Shown: piece after piece, positions 58,734 to 64,000 of the stretch
Numbering within the stretch: position 1 is the stretch's first letter
Layout: each line of letters opens with the position of its first letter
Assembly (NCBI RefSeq): GCF_000426525.1
Contig: NZ_AUFN01000011.1
Coordinates: forward strand, 124,001 to 188,000
Source: Nocardioides alkalitolerans DSM 16699
GTDB lineage: Bacteria; Actinomycetota; Actinomycetes; Propionibacteriales; Nocardioidaceae
Direction of reading: 5' to 3'
DNA length: 64,000 nt
Notes under the pieces: model-generated
What the model was told of the DNA's origin: nothing
Database searches by the model: none
What the model saw: only the letters and a program-made list of their open reading frames with translations
Program-made: the position numbers and the translations under genes

Positions 58734-59534
58734 GTGACCGCCACCCCCGCCCCGTCCGCCGACGCCCCCGACCCGGGTGACCGGACGGCCGACGAGACGG
58801 CCGAGCTCACGATCGACGAGCTCTCGGCGAAGGTCGGCACGACGGTGCGCACGACCCGCTACTACGCCTCCCTCGGGCTGATCCCGCCGCCCGTACGGCG
58901 GGGGCGCGTCGCCTACTACGGCGACGCCCACGTGGCGCGGCTCGAGATGGTGCGGGCGCTGCAGGACCACGGCTTCACGCTCCAGGCCATCGAGCGCTAC
59001 ATGACCTCGCTGCCCGCCGGCGCCTCCACGGAGGACCTCGCGCTGCAGCGCGCCATGCTCACGTCCTGGACCACCGAGCCGCCCGAGCGCGTCACCTGGC
59101 GCCAGGTCGAGAAGCGCGCGCGCCGCCCGCTGTCGGAGGACGACATGCTCACCCTGGTCGCCCTCCGGGCCGTCGAGCCCGCGGAGAGCGACGGCGAGGG
59201 CGGCGACGCCGACGACGGCGGCAGCGCGACGTACGTGCTGCTGCCCGGCTTCGACCTCGGCGTCGAGATGCTGGGGGTCGAGGTGCCCACGGCGAGCCTG
59301 GTGGCCGCGAGCGAGATCATCGACCGCCACATGACGGCCCTGGCCGACGAGCTCACCGAGGTGCTGCGCGAGCAGGTGGTGCGGCCGTACCGCGCCGAGC
59401 CCCACACGGCCGCCGAGGCCGCCCGCATGGAGGCCACCGTCGCCAACCTGCGGCGCGTCACGCTCGAGGGCGTGGTGGTCGGGTTCCAGCGGGCCGCGAA
59501 CCAGGTCATCCAGCGCTCGCTGAAGCGGCGCTGA
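58734..59534 (+). CDS. MerR-family transcriptional regulator
   Basis: 266 residues. The N-terminal winged helix is LTIDELSAKVGTTVRTTRYYASLGLIPPP, after a 25-residue acidic tail; the dimerisation helix follows. The long C-terminal domain (about 130-266) is larger than in metal sensors and may bind a small molecule such as an acyl-CoA; it has no Cys. It is divergent from an acyl-CoA dehydrogenase gene, so control of fatty-acid catabolism is likely by inference. Start GTG at 58734. Confidence 0.88.
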   Translation: MTATPAPSADAPDPGDRTADETAELTIDELSAKVGTTVRTTRYYASLGLIPPPVRRGRVAYYGDAHVARLEMVRALQDHGFTLQAIERYMTSLPAGASTEDLALQRAMLTSWTTEPPERVTWRQVEKRARRPLSEDDMLTLVALRAVEPAESDGEGGDADDGGSATYVLLPGFDLGVEMLGVEVPTASLVAASEIIDRHMTALADELTEVLREQVVRPYRAEPHTAAEAARMEATVANLRRVTLEGVVVGFQRAANQVIQRSLKRR

Positions 59535-59571
59535 GCCCCGCGGCGCTTGACGTCGGCGCCACGATGGAGCC

Positions 59572-60366
59572 ATGAGCGAACCCCGCCTTATCGAGACCTG
59601 GCTGACCGACATGGACGGCGTGCTCGTCCACGAGGAGGAGCCCATCCCCGGCGCCGCGGAGTTCATCGCGGCGCTCGTCGGGTCCGGGCGCGAGTTCCTC
59701 GTGCTCACCAACAACTCGATCTACACCCCGCGCGACCTGCGGGCCCGCCTGCTCGGCAGCGGCATCGACATCCCCGAGCACCGTATCTGGACCTCGGCGC
59801 TCGCCACCGCGCAGTTCCTGCTCGACCAGCGCCCGAACGGCACCGCGTACGTCGTGGGCGAGGCGGGGCTCACCACGGCGCTGCACGACGTGGGCTACGT
59901 GCAGACCGACCGCGACCCCGACTACGTGGTGCTGGGGGAGACCCGCACCTACTCGTTCGAGGCGATCACGAAGGCGATCCGGCTCATCGACGGCGGCGCC
60001 CGCTTCATCGCCACGAACCCCGACGCCAGCGGCCCCAGCCAGCAGGGCAAGCTGCCGGCCACGGGCGCGGTCGCGGCGCTCATCAGCACGGCGACGAACC
60101 GCCAGCCCTACTACGTCGGCAAGCCGAACTCGCTGATGATGCGCAGCGCGCTCAACCGGCTCGAGGCGCACTCCGAGACGACCGTGATGGTCGGCGACCG
60201 GATGGACACCGACATCATCGCCGGGCTCGAGGCGGGCCTGCGCACGGTGCTCGTGACGACGGGCTCGACGACGCGCGAGCAGATCGAGCTGTTCCCCTAC
60301 CGGCCGACGCGCGTCAAGGACTCCGTGGCCGACCTCGTCGACCTCGTGGAGAAGGGCGAGATCTGA
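59572..60366 (+). CDS. HAD-superfamily phosphatase, NagD-like (subclass IIA)
   Basis: 264 residues. WLTDMDGVLVHEEEP holds nucleophile Asp13 and Asp15; VLTNNS is motif II, and VGKPNSLMM with MVGDRMDTDI are motifs III and IV. The cap is of type C2, as in NagD and p-nitrophenyl phosphatases. Its phosphate ester substrate is unknown. The ATG at 59572 is 37 bp after the MerR stop; it could be cotranscribed. Confidence 0.92.
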   Translation: MSEPRLIETWLTDMDGVLVHEEEPIPGAAEFIAALVGSGREFLVLTNNSIYTPRDLRARLLGSGIDIPEHRIWTSALATAQFLLDQRPNGTAYVVGEAGLTTALHDVGYVQTDRDPDYVVLGETRTYSFEAITKAIRLIDGGARFIATNPDASGPSQQGKLPATGAVAALISTATNRQPYYVGKPNSLMMRSALNRLEAHSETTVMVGDRMDTDIIAGLEAGLRTVLVTTGSTTREQIELFPYRPTRVKDSVADLVDLVEKGEI

Positions 60367-60409
60367 CGCCTCGCCCCGTCCCGTCCTGCCCCGCGCACGG
60401 CCGACCGGC

Positions 60410-63400
60410 TCAGCGCAGCGTGACCCGCGCGGCGGCGCTCGGGGTGCTGGTGCCGATGCCGTTGCGGGCGTACACGGTGAACGCGTAGGTGCCGGGCGCG
60501 ACGCCGCGGAAGGTGAGCGAGCTGTTGGCGCCGGGGACGGGCCAGTAGCGGCTGCCGTCGGGTCCGACGCGGCGCACGACGTACTCGGTGATCGTCGAGC
60601 CGCTCGCCGGCGGCGGGGTCCAGCTCAGCGTGACGTTGGCGCCCTTCACGACGGTGGTCGGCCGAGCGGGAGCGGCGGGCACGCCGGCGGTGACGGTCAC
60701 GGTGCGGACCGGGCTGGCGAGGCTGTTGCCGAGCACGGTGGTGGCGTAGACGGTGAACGTGTAGGTGCCGCGCGGCAGGTTCTCCACGACGATGCGGTCG
60801 CGGTCGGCGGGCACCACGACGTACGTGTTGCCGCTGCTGCTGCCGCGGCGCACGACGTACTGCGTCACGGGCTCGCCGTTGCCGTCGCCCGGCAGCCAGG
60901 CCAGGGTCACGTCGTCCTCGACCACGCGGGCGTAGGGCTGCGCCATGGGGAGGGCGCGGCCGGCGGGCACGACCGCGGTCGACGGCGCGGAGGGCTCCGA
61001 GGTGCCGGCGTCGTTCGTGGCGGTGACGGTGAACGTGTACGCCGTGCCGTTGACGAGGCCGTCGAGGCGCAGGCTGCGCGCCTCGGGACCGACCTCGGTG
61101 ACGACGTCGCCGGGGGAGGTGGTGACGGCGTAGCCGGTGACGGGCAGGCCCCCGTCGTCGCTCGGGGTGCTCCAGCTGACCACGGCGGAGCGGTCGCCGC
61201 GCACCGCGCGCACGTCGCCGGGGGCGGCCGGTGCGGTCTCGTCGCAGTAGAAGTCGCCGTCGTTGACGGCCACGGCGGCCGCGGCCTCGGGGCTGGTGGG
61301 GGCGACGTCGAGGCAGCGCTCGTCGGTCACGGTGACGGTGCGGCCCGAGGGCACGAACCGCAGGGGCGTGCCGGTCGCGGGCCGCGGACGGGCGGCCTGG
61401 AAGGCGAGCACCGAGCTCTCCGGTACGGCGACCGCCCCGGCGCACCCGTCGAGCGCCTCGCAGGAGGAGAGCGTCAGGAGCGTCCCGCCCGCCGCGCGCG
61501 CGACGCTGCCGGTGGTGGCGCCGTCGGAGGTGCGCACGTAGGTGCCGTCGCGGGGCGCGCCGAGCACGTGGCCGCCCCACGGCTGGGCGGTCTCGCCCGC
61601 GCGCTGGAGGGCAGCGGCGTCGACGCGCACGGCGCCGGTCGCGCTGCCACCGGCGAGGGCGGCGCCGCCGGCGAAGACGTACGGCGTGCCGCCCGCGGTC
61701 ACGACGGTCCCGTCGACGGGCTGGGCGCGCAGGTGGGCGAGGTTGCCGCCGGGCTGGCCGGCCCGGTCGAGGACGGCGGCGGAGACGTCGACGGCCGCGG
61801 GGGCGCCGGCCTCGAGCACGCTCGCCGAGGTGACGTGGAGCGGCGCGTCGCCGGCGACGCGGTAGAGCCGGTCGGTGCCGACGGCGCGGAGCACGGTGCC
61901 GGGGGCGGGGTAGGCGCTGAGCCGGTCGTAGCTGCCGCCGGACCCGGCGCGGGCGATGGCGGCGTCGTCGACGGCGGTGGTGGGCTGGCGGCCCCCGAAC
62001 GGGGTCCAGGAGTCGACCCACTGGGGCGAGCCGCCGGCGACGCGGTAGACGCCTCCGCCGGCCTTGCCGATGAGGAACGTGCCCTCGGCGGGCACGGCGC
62101 GCAGGTGCTGCCAGGCGCCGGAGAGGCCGGCGACGCCCGCGTTGGTGACGGTCTGCTCGCCGACGTTGGTGAAGGTGATGGAGCCCGAGCCGCCCCAGGG
62201 GTCGAGGGTGCTGACGTAGACGGGGGCGCCGCCGGCCACGACGTACACGCTGCCGCGTCGCGCCGTGCGGATGAAGGTGCCCTCGGCGGGCAGGGCGGTG
62301 AGGTGGTCGTACATGTGGTCGGCGCCGATGCGGTCGATCGCGGCGTCGTCGACGTCGGTGACGGGGGCGCTGCCGGGGTCGAGGTCGGGCACGTGGAGGG
62401 GGCTGTTGCCGACGACGCGGAAGAGGCGGTTCGACGGCACGCCGCGCAGGAAGGTGCCCTCGACGGGGTAGCGGCGCAGGGTGCCGAACTGCTCGCGGGT
62501 GTAGGCGGTGGTGGGCTGCGCGCCCCCGAACCCGGCCCAGGAGGAGACGTAGATCGGGGCGCCGCCGGCGACGCGGTAGGTGTGCCCGCCGTACGTGACG
62601 AAGTCCCCGTCGGCCACCGGGTCGGTGTTGACGTAGTCGAGCTCGGCGGCGTCGCACTCGGTGTTGGTGGCGACCGGGTAGGCCGTCGACATCATGCCGA
62701 TGGCGGTGTCGGCGGGCAGCACGGCGTACGTCGGGAACCGCGCCCAGCACGCCTTCTGGAAGTCGGTGTGGGTGTGGATGCCGCTCTCGGTGCACACGCG
62801 CCACGAGCTGGAGTAGGGCCACCCGTCGGCGGTGCCGTCGGCGCAGCGGTTGTCGGGGGTGCGGCCGGTGGCGAGGTAGCCGAGAAGGCGGCCGGGGGAG
62901 AACTCCGGAGTGCTCGTGGTGACCTGCAGGTTGCGCAGGTGGCCGTAGCGGATCTGCCCGAGGAGGGTGCCGCCGACGCGCACGTCGAGGGTGAGCATGG
63001 TGCCGGCGCCGTTGTTGTTGCTGGCGATGCGCGCGACCTTGAGGGTGACGGGGCCGTCGAACGATCGGAAGTTGGCGTAGACGGCGGCGTTGTCGCCCTT
63101 GTGCAGGTCCCACGAGAAGCCGCCGAGGAGGGCGGGGGTGTGGTCGGCGGGCCGCACGAGCCCGGTGCGTCCGGACGCGCTGGCGAACGGCATCAGCACC
63201 GCGACGCGTACGCCGCCCGCGGCCGCCGCGGGCTCGAGGTCGGCGGGGTCGATCTGGGTGCCGGCGTCGGTCTCGGAGGTGCTGTCGGGGGTCGCGGGGG
63301 CGAAGCGCTCGGGGGCCACGAGGGCGAGCGCGACGAGGGCGGTGGCCACGAGGAGCGTGGCGAGGGAGGCGGCCAGGATTGCCTTCGCGAGGGCGCGCGC

Positions 63401-63451
63401 CGGCCCCGTGGAGCGGCTGGGCGGGCCCGCGGCGGGCGTCTCGGTCGGCAC
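60410..63451 (-). CDS. large membrane-anchored protein: M23-like domain, ~60-residue repeats, three fibronectin III domains
   Basis: 1013 residues. Membrane segment at about 21-47. Residues 84-240 resemble a LytM/M23 peptidase: DLHKGDNAAVYA (His117, Asp120/Asn121), IRYGHLRNL (His171), GRLLGYLATG and SGIHTHTDF (His226, His228). The first ligand motif is one residue short of HxxxD, so activity is uncertain. About seven repeats of 52-66 residues follow (YRVAGGAPIYVSSW type). Three fibronectin III domains (from about 740, 835, 925) end the protein. TAGATT ends eight bases before the GTG start. Probably acts at the cell wall. Confidence 0.8.
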   Translation of the reverse strand: MPTETPAAGPPSRSTGPARALAKAILAASLATLLVATALVALALVAPERFAPATPDSTSETDAGTQIDPADLEPAAAAGGVRVAVLMPFASASGRTGLVRPADHTPALLGGFSWDLHKGDNAAVYANFRSFDGPVTLKVARIASNNNGAGTMLTLDVRVGGTLLGQIRYGHLRNLQVTTSTPEFSPGRLLGYLATGRTPDNRCADGTADGWPYSSSWRVCTESGIHTHTDFQKACWARFPTYAVLPADTAIGMMSTAYPVATNTECDAAELDYVNTDPVADGDFVTYGGHTYRVAGGAPIYVSSWAGFGGAQPTTAYTREQFGTLRRYPVEGTFLRGVPSNRLFRVVGNSPLHVPDLDPGSAPVTDVDDAAIDRIGADHMYDHLTALPAEGTFIRTARRGSVYVVAGGAPVYVSTLDPWGGSGSITFTNVGEQTVTNAGVAGLSGAWQHLRAVPAEGTFLIGKAGGGVYRVAGGSPQWVDSWTPFGGRQPTTAVDDAAIARAGSGGSYDRLSAYPAPGTVLRAVGTDRLYRVAGDAPLHVTSASVLEAGAPAAVDVSAAVLDRAGQPGGNLAHLRAQPVDGTVVTAGGTPYVFAGGAALAGGSATGAVRVDAAALQRAGETAQPWGGHVLGAPRDGTYVRTSDGATTGSVARAAGGTLLTLSSCEALDGCAGAVAVPESSVLAFQAARPRPATGTPLRFVPSGRTVTVTDERCLDVAPTSPEAAAAVAVNDGDFYCDETAPAAPGDVRAVRGDRSAVVSWSTPSDDGGLPVTGYAVTTSPGDVVTEVGPEARSLRLDGLVNGTAYTFTVTATNDAGTSEPSAPSTAVVPAGRALPMAQPYARVVEDDVTLAWLPGDGNGEPVTQYVVRRGSSSGNTYVVVPADRDRIVVENLPRGTYTFTVYATTVLGNSLASPVRTVTVTAGVPAAPARPTTVVKGANVTLSWTPPPASGSTITEYVVRRVGPDGSRYWPVPGANSSLTFRGVAPGTYAFTVYARNGIGTSTPSAAARVTLR

Positions 63452-63459
63452 GGGGATTG

Positions 63460-63465
63460 AATCTA
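63460..63465 (-). promoter_or_regulatory. -10 element (TAGATT) of the M23-like gene
   Basis: On the minus strand TAGATT ends eight bases before the GTG start at 63451; leaderless arrangement. Confidence 0.45.
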
Positions 63466-63634
63466 GGTGGACCAGACCGGGGAATCGGTGCGAATGGCGA
63501 TGTTCACAGGTGGGGCTGGTGTGACGTGAGTCGTCGTGGAGGGCGGTCGGGTGGTGGGCTGGGCGGCCTTCTGGGGGTCATCGGCGGCCGCCGTGTTCAC
63601 TGCCGAGCACTGCCCGATGAGGTTGCGGCAGTGG

Positions 63635-63811
63635 TCAGTCGAGAGCGGCCGCCACGAGACCGATGACCGCGCCGAGGCCGAGGGCCACTCCGGCGATCCC
63701 GACCCAGGTCCGTCGAGGCGACCAGCCGCGCTTCGCGCCGTACCGCGTGAGCAGCACCACCAGCAGACCGATGGTGCCCCCGAGGACGAGGCTGGTGACG
63801 GGGCCTTCCAT
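63635..63811 (-). CDS. 58-residue membrane protein
   Basis: Short gene with ATG at 63811 and TGA at 63635. Two membrane segments (about 5-21 and 38-56) flank a basic loop RYGAKRGWSPRRTW; it begins MEGPVTSLVLGG. The basic loop between two helices predicts a hairpin with both ends outside. The family is not recognised. Codon third positions are strongly G/C, as in real genes here. The 169 bp to its left (63466-63634) hold nothing I recognise apart from the promoter of the M23-like gene. Confidence 0.6.
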   Translation of the reverse strand: MEGPVTSLVLGGTIGLLVVLLTRYGAKRGWSPRRTWVGIAGVALGLGAVIGLVAAALD

Positions 63812-63834
63812 GTCGTCAGTGTGTCAGGACGCAG

Positions 63835-64000
63835 TCAGGGCCGCCGGGCAGCGGACGCGGGCGTGCCGAGGGGATCGATCTCGTGCATGTGGTCCTCGGC
63901 CCATGCCCGTAGCGCGGCGAGCGGCTCGTCGAGGCTCTCGCCGAGCGGTGTCAAGGAGTAGTGCACAGCCGGCGGCACGGTGGGCTCGACCCGACGCGCC
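63835..64000 (-). CDS. HxlR-family winged-helix regulator, 5' truncated
   Basis: The last 54 residues of the gene, which starts beyond the window. VHYSLTPLGESLDEPLAAL is the typical HxlR C-terminal wing and helix, and RRVEPTVPPAV precedes it. MarR/HxlR-type regulators usually control a neighbouring redox or drug-response gene. The stop is at 63835-63837 on the minus strand, 23 bp before the 58-residue gene, so the two may share a transcript. Confidence 0.85.
   Translation of the reverse strand, partial: ARRVEPTVPPAVHYSLTPLGESLDEPLAALRAWAEDHMHEIDPLGTPASAARRP

Noticed and set aside
60410..63460. 630-codon plus-strand frame opposite the M23-like gene
   Set aside because: Val/Gly/Ala/Asp shadow without domains; the minus strand has a membrane anchor, repeats and FnIII domains.
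63466..63961. Plus-strand frames near the right end
   Set aside because: They are antisense to the 58-residue membrane gene and the HxlR end and show no recognisable protein features.

Overview
The window is high-GC actinobacterial DNA. I would place it in or near Nocardioides (Nocardioidaceae), inferred from gene content and sequence style, not from a search. The pointers are mycothiol-dependent formaldehyde dehydrogenase, F420 synthase FbiC, a His-tailed GroEL1 behind CIRCE, the guaB-guaB3-cholesterol-oxidase-like-guaA order known from mycobacteria, a 13E12/DUF222 HNH gene, abundant GTG starts and ATGA/GTGA overlaps, and many genes with TANNNT only 6-9 bases before the start codon (leaderless promoters). 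Almost all of it is chromosomal backbone. I see no tRNA, rRNA, CRISPR array, prophage or insertion sequence.

Layout. 1-5.1 kb: end of a lipoprotein-like gene, coaA, glmS, acpS, one unknown. 5.0-12.4 kb: a leftward operon (membrane protein, molybdopterin oxidoreductase, methyltransferase, DUF2064 protein, family-2 glycosyltransferase) facing a rightward polytopic membrane protein, followed by a leftward pair of MTA phosphorylase and NAD-dependent epimerase. This set matches the mycobacterial Rv0535/0536/0539/0540/0541c block linked to methylthioxylose decoration of lipoarabinomannan. 12.5-21.3 kb: nnrD-alr-hydrolase-tsaE-tsaB-rimI-tsaD, with tsaE fused to a GNAT domain and an HNH gene between rimI and tsaD. 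21.5-27.3 kb: SigE-family sigma factor with a membrane-anchored partner, formaldehyde detoxification pair, SRPBCC protein, THUMP-like methyltransferase.

27.4-32.0 kb holds four tandem, related, otherwise unrecognised envelope proteins that alternate between lipoprotein and membrane-anchored forms. They are followed by CIRCE-groES-groEL. 34.4-48.0 kb: ACT-GNAT protein, guaB, a two-component system, a DUF4232 lipoprotein, guaB3, glpD, an aldehyde dehydrogenase, a ChoD-like oxidase, guaA. 48.2-53.2 kb: small membrane protein, then a ROK repressor divergent from a sugar ABC transporter across a paired operator. 53.2-60.4 kb: cytochrome P450, fbiC, acyl-CoA dehydrogenase divergent from a MerR regulator, HAD phosphatase. 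60.4-64 kb: a large membrane-anchored protein with an M23-like domain, about seven roughly 60-residue repeats and three fibronectin type III domains, a 58-residue membrane protein, and a cut HxlR regulator.

The most unusual items are the four-paralogue envelope cluster, the putative methylthio-sugar locus with its molybdenum oxidoreductase, and a 32-bp repeat that starts 9-13 bases after the stop codons of tsaD, guaA, the P450 gene and fbiC, always in the direction of the gene it follows.
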